DNA from: Nannocystis exedens
GTDB lineage: Bacteria; Myxococcota_A; Polyangia; Nannocystales; Nannocystaceae
NCBI RefSeq assembly: GCF_002343915.1
Contig: NZ_NETK01000001.1
Location: forward strand, 2,046,001-2,110,000
Direction of reading: 5' to 3'
Length of the DNA stretch: 64,000 bases
Shown: piece by piece, positions 20,380 through 28,093 of the stretch
Layout: the number at the start of each line of letters is the position of its first letter
Position numbering within the stretch: the first letter of the stretch is position 1
Made by a program: the position numbers and the translations under genes
The notes under the pieces: model-generated
The model's input: the letters and a program-made list of their open reading frames with translations, nothing else
The model's database searches: none
Told to the model about the DNA's origin: nothing

Positions 20380-22583
20380 GACTCTTGCCTCGTGTACAGC
20401 CGCCGGTACACGTCGCCGTGGGCCAGCAGCTGGCGATGGGTCCCCGACTCGACGATGCGTCCGCCGTCCATCACCAGGATCAGATCGGCGTCGACGACCG
20501 TGGACAGCCGGTGCGCGATCACGATGCGCGTGCACTGCAGCGCGGCCAGCGAGCGCTGGATCGCGGCCTCGGTCACCGTGTCGAGGTTGCTGGTCGCCTC
20601 GTCGAGCAGCAGCATCGCCGGCTTGCCGACCAGCGCGCGCGCCAGCACCAGCCGCTGCCGCTGCCCGCCGGACAGCGAGGCCCCGCGGTCGGCGAGGATC
20701 GTGTCGTAGCCCATCGGCAGGGCGACGATGTCGTCGTGGATCGCCGCCCGCTTGGCCGCGTCGATCACCTCTTCCAGGCTGATCTCGGGGCGACCGAGGG
20801 CGATGTTCTCCCGCACCGACACCCCGAACAGGTCGCCGCGCTGCGTCACCACGCCGAGCTGCTCGCGGACGCTGCGCAGATCGAGGCCGGCGATGTCGAT
20901 GCCGTCGTAGAGCACCCGGCCGCCCTGCGGCGCGTACAGGCCGACCAGCAGCTTGGCCAGGGTCGACTTGCCCGCCCCCGACCCGCCGACCACGGCCACG
21001 AACTGGCCCGGCTCGACGCGGACCGACACCTCGCGGACCGCCGGGGGCAGCGCCTCCGAGTAGCGGAAGGTGACCGCCTCGGCCTGGATCCGCCCCGACA
21101 GCCGCGGCGCCCGCTTGACCCGCTTCGCGTCCTGCTCGGGCTCGGTCTGCATCACGTCCTCGATGCGCTCGAGGTAGCTGCGCAGCACCTGGAACTTGAG
21201 GGCGACGCCGACCAGCGTGCCCATCGGCCGCAGAAAGCCCGCGCCCAGGGCCGACAGCCCGAGCATCGCGCCGAGGCCGAGGTCGCCGTCGAGCACCAGC
21301 TTGGTGCCGACGCCCAGGATCACCAGCGGCGCGGCCATGCTGAACGCGTCGAGCAGCGACGAGATCATCGCGTCGAGGCGACCGCGCCGCAGCGACACGT
21401 TGAGCGAGTCGACGAACAGGTTCGACCAGCGATCGACCGCGCGGTACTCGGCCCCCATGCTCTTGAGGGTCTCGATGCCGGTCAGCATCTCCACCTCGTA
21501 GCTCGACGTCCGCGCCTGCACCGCCAGGCCCTCGCTCATCAGCTCGCGCTGGATCCGCCGCGTCGCCCAGTACAACGAGAGCTGCAGCGCGGCGAGCAGC
21601 AGCACCACCGCGCCCATCAGCGGGCTGACCCAGAAGATCAGCACCAGGTACACGCTGACCAGCGTGCCGTCGAGCAGGGCGGACATGGCGCCCGAGGTGA
21701 GGATCTCGCGGACCGTGGCGTTGCTGCCCAATCGCATGAGGAGGTCGCCGGCGGACCGCTTCTGGAAGAACGAGTACGGCAGGTCGATCAGGTGGTCGAG
21801 GAAGCCGATCGTCATGTTGGCGTCGAGCAGCGTGCGGAGCTGCACCAGCAGGTTGGCGCGCACCAGCGAGCTGACGAAGGTGAACGCCACCATCATGACG
21901 AGGCCGGCGACCAGCACGAGCAAGAGGTCGGTGTCGCGGCGCGGGATGATGCGGTCGACCAGCAGCGTGGTCATCAGCGGCAGCGCGAGCGCGAGCAGCT
22001 GCACGAGCACCGACATCAGCAGCGAGCGGCTCCACAGCGCGGGGTAGGCCAGCATCTGGCCGAAGTAGCGGCGCAGCAGCGGCTGGCGGCGCCCGCTGGC
22101 CTCGAACGCCTCGCCGGGCTCGAGCAGCAGCGCCACGCCGGTGAACGCCTCCTCGAACTCGGCCCGCGGCACCCGCCGTCGGCCGTGCGCGGGGTCGAGG
22201 ATCACCGGGCCGTGCCGATCGAACTTGTCGAACACCACGAAGTGGTTGAACTCCCAGTGCAGGATCGTCCCGGCCGGCAGCAGGTGGAGCTCGTCGAGGT
22301 CGTCGACGCGGACGCCGCGGCCGCGGAGCCCGTAGCTGCGAGCCGCCCGCAGGATGCCGAGCGCGCTGACGCCGTTGTGGTCGACCCCCATCGCGTCGCG
22401 CAGCTCGTCGAGCGGGTGGGTGCGGCCGTAGAAGCGCAGCACCATGCTCAGGCAGGCCGCGCCGCAGTCGGTCGCGGTCATCTGCTGCACGTGCTCGAGC
22501 TGGCGCGGGAACCCGACGGCGCCGAGGCGCCGCAGCGCAGGGAAGCGCCCGAAGAGCGCACGATGTTGCTCGGTCTGGCTCAT
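20376..22583 (-). CDS. C39-peptidase ABC exporter (double-glycine leader processing)
   Basis: 735 residues in the classic order: C39 peptidase (about 30-160), six-helix transmembrane domain (about 165-465), nucleotide-binding domain (about 500-730). The peptidase triad is intact, with Cys40 in ATDCGAACLSM, His114 in EFNHFVVF and Asp130 in ILDPAHG, so it should cleave leader peptides after Gly-Gly. The ATPase has VGGSGAGKST, LSGGQRQRL, LLLDEAT and the switch His in IAHRLST. Four precursor peptides ending their leaders in VTGG are encoded in the same operon and are the evident substrates. It starts 6 bp after the HlyD gene and overlaps the adaptor gene downstream. Confidence 0.95.
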   Translation of the reverse strand: MSQTEQHRALFGRFPALRRLGAVGFPRQLEHVQQMTATDCGAACLSMVLRFYGRTHPLDELRDAMGVDHNGVSALGILRAARSYGLRGRGVRVDDLDELHLLPAGTILHWEFNHFVVFDKFDRHGPVILDPAHGRRRVPRAEFEEAFTGVALLLEPGEAFEASGRRQPLLRRYFGQMLAYPALWSRSLLMSVLVQLLALALPLMTTLLVDRIIPRRDTDLLLVLVAGLVMMVAFTFVSSLVRANLLVQLRTLLDANMTIGFLDHLIDLPYSFFQKRSAGDLLMRLGSNATVREILTSGAMSALLDGTLVSVYLVLIFWVSPLMGAVVLLLAALQLSLYWATRRIQRELMSEGLAVQARTSSYEVEMLTGIETLKSMGAEYRAVDRWSNLFVDSLNVSLRRGRLDAMISSLLDAFSMAAPLVILGVGTKLVLDGDLGLGAMLGLSALGAGFLRPMGTLVGVALKFQVLRSYLERIEDVMQTEPEQDAKRVKRAPRLSGRIQAEAVTFRYSEALPPAVREVSVRVEPGQFVAVVGGSGAGKSTLAKLLVGLYAPQGGRVLYDGIDIAGLDLRSVREQLGVVTQRGDLFGVSVRENIALGRPEISLEEVIDAAKRAAIHDDIVALPMGYDTILADRGASLSGGQRQRLVLARALVGKPAMLLLDEATSNLDTVTEAAIQRSLAALQCTRIVIAHRLSTVVDADLILVMDGGRIVESGTHRQLLAHGDVYRRLYTRQES

Positions 22584-22589
22584 GACGTT

Positions 22590-23549
22590 CTACAGGGCCT
22601 TCAGGGCCGGAAGGAGGACCTCCAACAGCGACTCGGAGCGGAGCCGGGCCTCGAGCACGCCCTGCATGCCGTCGTAGACCCGGTACTCGGTGTCGTCGGC
22701 GACGAAGGTGTCCGAGGGGAGCTCGGTCTCCACCACCACCACGGGACCCGCGAGCTCGAGCGCGCCCTGGCGGTCGCGCCCGAGGAAGCGCATCGCCTCG
22801 GCCGGGCCGACCACCTCGTCGGCCACCGAGCGCACGGAGACCTCGTGGCGGCTGTCAGGGAAGCCCTCGAGCTCGAGGAACACGCGGCTGTCGGCCGCGC
22901 TCAGCAGCGGCCGGTAGTGCCCGGGGAACAGGCCGACGACCACGGTGCGCGCGCTGTCCTGCTCGACGGCGACGACCGCGTCGCCCGGCGCGACCGGCTG
23001 ACCCGGCCGCACCCGCACGTCGGACACCACGCCCGCCTGCGAGGCGACGATCTGCCGCTCGCGCACGCGCGCCTGGGCCAGCTGCAGCTGCGCCTTCAGG
23101 GTCGCCAGGCGCTCGCGCTTGGGGTCGTCGGCGGGGGCCCGCAGCAGCTCCACGAGCCGCTGGTGGTACTCCTGCTCCACGCGCGCGAGCTCGGCCCGCG
23201 GGGCCGCGTCGTCGAGCTGCACCAGCACCTGCCCGGCCGCCACCCGCTGGCCCGTGCGCACCTCGATGCGCTGCACCGTGCCGGCGACCGCCGAGGTGAC
23301 CGCCGCGCGGCCCTCTCGCCGCACCACCGCGAGGCCCTGCGCGTACTCGCCGATGCGCGCGGTCACGGCGAACACGACGCCCGCCGCCAGGAGCAGCAGC
23401 GTGACGCCGATGGCCCAGCGCGTCCACGTGGCGACGATGTCGAGCGGCCGGCCGGGACCGGCGCCGCGGCGGTGCGCCTGCACGGCCTCCTCCCGGAAGA
23501 TCGCCCGCCGGGTCGCCGGGCTCGCGCGCTCGCTGTTCGGCTCGCTCAT
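22590..23549 (-). CDS. HlyD-family secretion adaptor
   Basis: 319 residues. A single N-terminal membrane helix (about 45-66, WAIGVTLLLLAAGVVFAVTA) is followed by a biotinyl-lipoyl-like half (GTVQRIEVRTGQRVAAGQVL), a coiled coil (ARVEQEYHQRLVELL and on), and the second half (AGVVSDVRVRPGQPVAPGDA). This is the topology of adaptors working with C39 or type 1 exporters; the ABC gene follows 6 bp later. The ATG overlaps the stop of the upstream esterase-like gene as ATGA (23546-23549), so it belongs to the same operon. Confidence 0.9.
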   Translation of the reverse strand: MSEPNSERASPATRRAIFREEAVQAHRRGAGPGRPLDIVATWTRWAIGVTLLLLAAGVVFAVTARIGEYAQGLAVVRREGRAAVTSAVAGTVQRIEVRTGQRVAAGQVLVQLDDAAPRAELARVEQEYHQRLVELLRAPADDPKRERLATLKAQLQLAQARVRERQIVASQAGVVSDVRVRPGQPVAPGDAVVAVEQDSARTVVVGLFPGHYRPLLSAADSRVFLELEGFPDSRHEVSVRSVADEVVGPAEAMRFLGRDRQGALELAGPVVVVETELPSDTFVADDTEYRVYDGMQGVLEARLRSESLLEVLLPALKAL

Positions 23550-24748
23550 CGGCCCCTCGCTTTCGCGGCCGTCGCCGCGTCGTGGTGCGCCGGCGTCTCG
23601 CGGCGCAGGACGACGAGCCCGTCGAGGACCTCGTGCCACGCGGCGCGGTGGAACTCGTGCCCGAGCGGGCGGGCGTCGACGGAGCCCAGCGCGCGCAGCT
23701 CCTCGCCGTCGAGGTAGCGGAGCGGCTGTTCGGGCGCCAGGACCCGGCCCTCGAGCGACCCGGGCGGCGCCACCGAGAACTCGCGACCCGGGCGACCGCG
23801 CGGCTGGGTCGCGCCGGACCGGGCGGAGAAGCCGATCGCCGCCGCGCGCGCGCCGTACTGCTCGTGAATGTAGTGTCCGAGCGGCGAGAACCCGCGCAGC
23901 GCCGCGACGCCGTCGAGGTCCTTGGCGGCGTGGACCGTCGCGCACCACACGATCGCCTTGCGCTGCGCGCCGAGCCGCTGCCGGTGCCACTCGAAGTTGG
24001 CGAACATCGATCGATCGCGCGCGTTGGAGCTGGTCTGGCGATCCTCGACGAAGTCTCGCGCGACCCAGCGCGAGAGGTTTTGGGTCATGACGAGCGCCTC
24101 GGACGTCGCCGGCGCCGACTTGGCGACCGCGGCCTCGATCTCCGCCAGACACGACTGCAGCCCCGCCTGGCTGGCTTGCGAATGCGGGTGGGCCTCGTCG
24201 TACGTCCACTGGACGTGCCGCGCGATCCGGGCCTCGCAGTCCTCCTTGCGCCCCGGCGGCAGGTGGGCCGCGAGCGCGGCGGGCAGCTCCCGCTGGGCGT
24301 AGAAGGCCGTGGAGTGGATCTGGTCGTCGAGACCGAGCACCTCCAGCCGGCCCGCGGCCGCGGCCTCGTGGACGTAGGCGATCCAGGCCTGCGTCTCGCG
24401 GGCCTCGGACCAGACCGCGCCGATGGCGTTCGCCACGTCCTGCGCCGTCGCCGTGCCCGCAGCGTGGGCGCGGTCCAGCGCGAGGAAGTCGTACACCCCG
24501 CTCTCGATGAACAGGGCGTCGAAGCCGCACGCGTCGACCAGCGCGCGCACGAGTTCGGCCTTGATCTCCCAGGTCCGGCCGTCCCCGTGCTCGCCCTCGC
24601 CGAGCAGGACGACTTGCTTGTCACAGAGGTCGGCGACCAGCCGATCGAGCTCGCCCGCGTCCCCGCGCCGGCTCGCCGGGGCCTGGCTGTCGCCGGGCCC
24701 GGGCGCGCAGGCGGCGAGGGCCAACAAGGCTATCGTTCGCAGCATCAT
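23546..24748 (-). CDS. Erythromycin-esterase-like lipoprotein
   Basis: 400 residues. The signal peptide ends at LALAAC (Cys14), then a low-complexity linker leads to an erythromycin esterase family fold. LLGEGEHGDGRTWEIK holds the conserved Glu51 and His54, FDALFIESGVYDFLALD holds Glu82, and VWCATVHAAKD and AHPHSQ resemble later family blocks. Characterised relatives open macrolactones. Its place between the SPASM gene (21 bp upstream) and the HlyD gene (overlap) in a graspetide operon suggests it acts on the peptide product, for example as a ring-opening or self-protection esterase in the envelope; this is inference. Confidence 0.85.
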   Translation of the reverse strand: MMLRTIALLALAACAPGPGDSQAPASRRGDAGELDRLVADLCDKQVVLLGEGEHGDGRTWEIKAELVRALVDACGFDALFIESGVYDFLALDRAHAAGTATAQDVANAIGAVWSEARETQAWIAYVHEAAAAGRLEVLGLDDQIHSTAFYAQRELPAALAAHLPPGRKEDCEARIARHVQWTYDEAHPHSQASQAGLQSCLAEIEAAVAKSAPATSEALVMTQNLSRWVARDFVEDRQTSSNARDRSMFANFEWHRQRLGAQRKAIVWCATVHAAKDLDGVAALRGFSPLGHYIHEQYGARAAAIGFSARSGATQPRGRPGREFSVAPPGSLEGRVLAPEQPLRYLDGEELRALGSVDARPLGHEFHRAAWHEVLDGLVVLRRETPAHHDAATAAKARGR

Positions 24749-24769
24749 CGTCGTCGCCTCGGCTCGGCT

Positions 24770-25915
24770 CTACGACCGCACGATCGGCAGGTGCAGGCGC
24801 GCCTGATAGCGCGCCATCGTGGCCGTGGCGTTCGCTCGGGTCCGCCAGTCGGCCCACGCATCGGTGTAGGGATCGTAGCCGCACTTGAGCGGCTTGCTGT
24901 CCTGGACGTCGGGCTCCTCGAGCAGCGCGCGGCAGCCGGTGCACGCGTAGCGGTACGGACAATCGCGGCAGCCCTGGATCTCGTCGTTCTTGGCCCGCCA
25001 GACGCGGCGAAAGTCCTCGCGCGCGACCACGTCCGCCAGCGAGACCGACCGGTGGTCGCCGAACGAGCCGCGCATCGCCGGGCAGTTGCGGACCTGGCCG
25101 CCCTCGTCGATCGAGAGCTTGCGATTCAGGCAGCCGTTGAAGTGGTGGAGCTCGTTGAAGCTCGGCGTGCTCGGCGGGAGCAGTTGCCGCTGCGAGAGGT
25201 GGCCGCAGTCCAGGTGCGACTCGATCGGCCGGGTGGTCAGCTGGATCTCCATCGTCAAGAGCTTGGCCACGCTCTCCCGCGCGCCGTAGTCGACCGCGAT
25301 CCGTCGCTCCGCGTCCGCCGAATGGAGCACCAGGCCGGCGATGACGCGGTGAGCGCTCACGACCGCCACGTAGTCGTCGTCGCGGAGGGACGGATCGTAC
25401 GGGAGGACCGCCTCGAGGGTCTGGATCGACGAGCCGCGGCACAGCCGCGCGAGCTCGGCGAGCTCGCAGATCCCGAAGATCTTCGAGTACGACCGCACCT
25501 GGAGGTGCTGGCAGCCCAGGGCGCCGAGCTCCTCGACGATCTTGAGGTAGTCGTGGTGCTGCCCGCGGACGTCGAGGATGGCGTTGTGGATCGTGCAGGG
25601 CGCGTCCCACTCCCCGGAGATCGCCGGGAACGACGCCGCGTCGTCGACGACCGCCACGTATTCGTGCTCGAGCAGGAAGTCGAGGAACGCGACGAAGTCG
25701 TCGCGCTCCTCGGGGCCCAGCTCGGCCACGATGTCCCGCAGCCGCCTGGCCCGGAACAGCTCGAAGAACGGGAAGTACGCCGACGGGAACGTCGAGATCA
25801 GCCGTCGGGTCAGGTCGTAGATCGCCGACGCCGCGTACCCCTCGACCGGCACGCAGTCGGAGTAGAGGAACACGTACTTGTCGAGGCAATCGCGCAGCAA
25901 GGTCTTGGCGTCCAT
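24770..25915 (-). CDS. gwsS: Grasp-with-SPASM system SPASM-domain maturase
   Basis: 381 residues. The C-terminus has a complete SPASM cysteine pattern: Cys-x9-Gly then NCPAMRG, CRDCPYRYACTGC (CX2CX5CX2C) and a final KPLKC, expected to bind one or two Fe-S clusters. No CX3CX2C radical-SAM motif is present, so the N-terminal domain looks like a degenerate radical-SAM barrel or a different scaffold. Pairing with an ATP-grasp ligase and double-glycine precursors matches the grasp-with-spasm family of RiPP systems known mainly from Bacteroidetes. ATG 25915 is preferred (GGAG 8 bases upstream); GTG 25921 overlaps the preceding stop. Role in maturation is unproven. Confidence 0.85.
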   Translation of the reverse strand: MDAKTLLRDCLDKYVFLYSDCVPVEGYAASAIYDLTRRLISTFPSAYFPFFELFRARRLRDIVAELGPEERDDFVAFLDFLLEHEYVAVVDDAASFPAISGEWDAPCTIHNAILDVRGQHHDYLKIVEELGALGCQHLQVRSYSKIFGICELAELARLCRGSSIQTLEAVLPYDPSLRDDDYVAVVSAHRVIAGLVLHSADAERRIAVDYGARESVAKLLTMEIQLTTRPIESHLDCGHLSQRQLLPPSTPSFNELHHFNGCLNRKLSIDEGGQVRNCPAMRGSFGDHRSVSLADVVAREDFRRVWRAKNDEIQGCRDCPYRYACTGCRALLEEPDVQDSKPLKCGYDPYTDAWADWRTRANATATMARYQARLHLPIVRS

Positions 25916-25917
25916 GG

Positions 25918-26118
25918 TCACAGCTCCAGCTTGGAAATCGGCTTGCCCGCGCGGCTGACGTAGATGACCGAATGGCGGTACTTCGTCAGCGTGAGCGTCA
26001 CCCGCTTCGACGTCTCGTCGTCGATGATCGCGTCGCTGGTGAAGATCCGGGCGTACCCGAGCGGCAGCCCCGCCTGCAGCAGCGGGGTCGTGTCCAACTT
26101 TTTCAGCTCAGTGCTCAT
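25918..26118 (-). CDS. Uncharacterised 66-residue protein in the graspetide operon
   Basis: The gene is fixed by its context. Its ATG lies inside the end of the ATP-grasp gene (11-base overlap) and its stop abuts the SPASM gene. The product has a basic N-terminus (MSTELKKLDTTPLL), a central part (LPLGYARIFTSDAIID) and a Thr/Lys-rich end predicted as beta strands (KRVTLTLTKYRHSVIYVS). It has no signal peptide, no double glycine, no Cys and no resemblance to the four precursors. It could be an adaptor that binds leader or enzyme, or a chaperone for the SPASM protein. No family recognised. Confidence 0.8.
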   Translation of the reverse strand: MSTELKKLDTTPLLQAGLPLGYARIFTSDAIIDDETSKRVTLTLTKYRHSVIYVSRAGKPISKLEL

Positions 26119-27097
26119 GCGCGACCAACCTCTCCGCGATCATGCGCTCGATCCCCAGGTTGCACTTCTCGGACAGCGGCCCGAACTGGCCCACCGGGTT
26201 CACCTCGAGCAGGTAATACTCCCCCTGCGCGTCGACGATCATGTCGAACGAGCCGGTGTTCAGGTCGAGCGCGCGCGCGAGGAGCGACAGCTTGTGCTCG
26301 ATCTCCTGCGGCAGGCGGAACGGGATCACCCGGTTCGGCCGCTCGTCGTTGTACTTGCGGTAGTCGACTCTGGTCTTCTCGTCGTTCTGCGAGAAGATGG
26401 CCCCCGCGCGGAACTGGTCGTCGAGGAAGAAGATCCGCAGCTCGAAGGCCTTTTCGACGTACCGCTGGAAGAACGACGGGGCCCCGCGCTCCGCCGCGCC
26501 TTCGAGGCTCTGCGGCCCGAGCGCCTCCGTGTACGTGTAGTAGCCGGTCTTGCTGTCGGTCGCGTCGAACAGGTAGAGCCCGTCGGACATCGCCTTGGTC
26601 ACGTACCCGTCGCCCGAGGCCAGCAGGCTCTGGGCGTGGCTCCTCAGGTTCGAGACGCTGAACGGCGGCGTGCGCAGGCCGAGCTCGCGCGCGCGCTCGA
26701 GGACCACCAGCTTGTTCGGCGTCGAGCCGTGGGCGCTGCCCAGCACGGCGCAGCGCTTCCGCAGCACGTAGTGGAAGTGGTCGCGCAGGGCGCGGTTCTC
26801 TCGCTCGAGCATCTGGCCGAGGTGGCGCGTCAGCGCCGGGCGTCCGGCCGCCGTCACCGCCGGGAACAGGCCCTTGAACCAGAAGCCGCCCTTCCGCAGC
26901 CACGCGCTCGACACGTCCGCGAGCCGGAACGCGTCGTCGTTCACGCGGACGTGGAAGTCGTCGTCCGCGAACGTCAGCTCCACGCGGTACTCCTCGTCCG
27001 CGTTGATCCGGACGACCCTGGCGCCGCTCAGGTGGTGGATCCACCGCATCACGTCGAGGGTCGAGGGATCCCCGGAACTGCTGAAGATCAAGATCAT
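26108..27097 (-). CDS. gwsG: Grasp-with-SPASM system ATP-grasp peptide ligase (graspetide synthetase)
   Basis: 329 residues of the ATP-grasp type that forms omega-ester or omega-amide links between side chains of a precursor peptide. The N-terminus MILIFSSSGDPSTLDVMRWI is typical of the family, followed by LRKGGFWFKG. Nucleotide-binding segments include NKLVVLERARELGLRTPPF, YVTKAMSDGLY and FFQRYVEKAFELRIFFLDDQ. The metal-binding end is YYLLEVNPVGQFG. The nearest experimentally known products are microviridin- and plesiocin-type graspetides; plesiocin comes from the related myxobacterium Plesiocystis. It starts 92 bp after the last precursor gene. GATAAA lies 7 bases before the ATG and could be an internal promoter. 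Confidence 0.92.
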   Translation of the reverse strand: MILIFSSSGDPSTLDVMRWIHHLSGARVVRINADEEYRVELTFADDDFHVRVNDDAFRLADVSSAWLRKGGFWFKGLFPAVTAAGRPALTRHLGQMLERENRALRDHFHYVLRKRCAVLGSAHGSTPNKLVVLERARELGLRTPPFSVSNLRSHAQSLLASGDGYVTKAMSDGLYLFDATDSKTGYYTYTEALGPQSLEGAAERGAPSFFQRYVEKAFELRIFFLDDQFRAGAIFSQNDEKTRVDYRKYNDERPNRVIPFRLPQEIEHKLSLLARALDLNTGSFDMIVDAQGEYYLLEVNPVGQFGPLSEKCNLGIERMIAERLVAHEH

Positions 27098-27189
27098 GGC
27101 GGCCTTTTATCGCTCGTGTACACAAAATCGTTGCAGAGGACCGACCTCCACCGGCGAGCGCCGATGGAGGTCGCGGTCAGGCCCCGCGC

Positions 27190-27357
27190 TCAGCAGTCAC
27201 CATCGGTGACGCCGTCGATCGCGCAGATGCTGTTCGTGCTGGTCGTCTCCGCCGGCATCCCGCCCGTCACCTTGCACAGCTCGTCCGCGCCGAGCGTGGT
27301 GGCCTTGAACTTGGGGAGCTTCTTCTCGTTGTCCTGCTTCTTCGTCTGCTTATTCAT
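27190..27357 (-). CDS. Graspetide precursor peptide 4 of the array (copy nearest the ligase)
   Basis: 55 residues. Leader: Lys-rich start, EKKLPKFKATTLGADELCKV, then TGG at 31-33. Core: 22 residues after the double glycine, starting M-P-A-E-T and containing S-T, one Cys, D-G-V and D-G-D, with a terminal Cys. Leader and core line up with the three neighbouring copies. Expected processing: the ligase links Thr/Ser hydroxyls to Asp/Glu carboxylates in the core, and the C39 exporter cuts after Gly33. ATG 27357 is preferred over an upstream in-frame ATG because it aligns with the other copies. Confidence 0.85.
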   Translation of the reverse strand: MNKQTKKQDNEKKLPKFKATTLGADELCKVTGGMPAETTSTNSICAIDGVTDGDC

Positions 27358-27426
27358 GGCGTATGTTCGTTTCTTCTCTATGGTCTCCACCGGCAGGAGC
27401 CGATGGGCGAGGGTCTGTTTCGGGGG

Positions 27427-27603
27427 TCAAGAGACGGGGGCGCCGTCGCCGTCGTAGATGCCGTCGGCGTGGCACACCGACACGCAGCCGGCGGACTCGG
27501 GCGGGAACCCGCCCGTCACCCGGCCCAGCTCGTCCGCGCCCAGCGTGCGGGCCTCGAACTTGGGGAGCTTCTTCTCGCTGTCCTGCTTCATGCGCTTGTT
27601 CAT
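27427..27603 (-). CDS. Graspetide precursor peptide 3 of the array (58 residues)
   Basis: 58 residues. The leader MNKRMKQDSEKKLPKFEART continues into LGADELGRVTGG (Gly32 last). The core has 26 residues, the longest of the four: F-P-P-E-S, two Cys at core positions 8 and 12, D-G-I-Y-D-G-D, then a four-residue extension ending in Ser. It differs from its paralogues by having Gly-Cys where they have Ser-Thr. The ATG at 27603 is preceded by GAGAAG 12-15 bases upstream. The frame was read directly from the complementary strand. Confidence 0.85.
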   Translation of the reverse strand: MNKRMKQDSEKKLPKFEARTLGADELGRVTGGFPPESAGCVSVCHADGIYDGDGAPVS

Positions 27604-27656
27604 GGTTCAATCCATTTCTTCTCGTCGGTACGAGAGGCTCGCGTCACCTTCGAAGA

Positions 27657-27821
27657 TCAATCACCGTCGTCGACGCCGTCGATGTGGCAGAAGCTCTTGG
27701 TGCTGCCGGTCTCCGACGGCATCCCGCCCGTCACCTGGCACAGCTCGTCCACGCCGAGCGTGTTGGCCTTGAACTTGGGGAGCTTCTTCTCGTCGTCCTT
27801 CTTCTTCATGGTCTTGTTCAT
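27657..27821 (-). CDS. Graspetide precursor peptide 2 of the array
   Basis: 54 residues, the shortest copy. Leader: Lys/Asp-rich start, then KKLPKFKANTLGVDELCQV and TGG at 31-33. Core: 21 residues, M-P-S-E-T-G-S-T, one Cys at core position 12, D-G-V-D-D-G-D at the end. GGGAGGAG about 11 bases upstream of ATG 27821 is a good ribosome-binding site. The single-Cys core argues against an obligatory disulfide in this family. Confidence 0.87.
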   Translation of the reverse strand: MNKTMKKKDDEKKLPKFKANTLGVDELCQVTGGMPSETGSTKSFCHIDGVDDGD

Positions 27822-27919
27822 GGCTATGTTCACTCCTCCCGTTCGCACGGGAAATCGTCCACGACCCGCCCGCGCCAGCGCGGTGAGTCTCGTCGCTACG
27901 TCACGCCGGGGGCGCCGAT

Positions 27920-28093
27920 TCAGCCGCCCTCGGAGTCACAGACCCCGTCGACGTGGCAGCCGCAGTGCGTGCTGGCGGTCTCCGGAGCCACTCCGCCCGT
28001 CACCCGGCACAGCTCGTCCGCGCCGAGCGTGCGGACCTCGAACTTGGGGCGCTTCTTCTTCTCGTCATCTCTCTGCTTGGTAGTCTTATGCAT
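27920..28093 (-). CDS. Graspetide precursor peptide 1 of the array (first in the operon)
   Basis: 57 residues from ATG 28093, which aligns with the other copies; ATG 28105 would add four residues. The leader ends VRTLGADELCRVTGG (Gly34). The core has 23 residues: V-A-P-E-T-A-S-T, then three Cys at core positions 10, 12 and 18, and an end D-G-V-C-D-S-E-G-G. It is the most divergent core in Cys content and C-terminus. It is the first clearly supported gene of the operon, so the main promoter should lie upstream of about 28100. Confidence 0.85.
   Translation of the reverse strand: MHKTTKQRDDEKKKRPKFEVRTLGADELCRVTGGVAPETASTHCGCHVDGVCDSEGG

Noticed and set aside
27098..27189. Fifth precursor peptide between the array and the ligase gene
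   Set aside because: No frame on the minus strand carries the LGADEL...TGG leader in this space.
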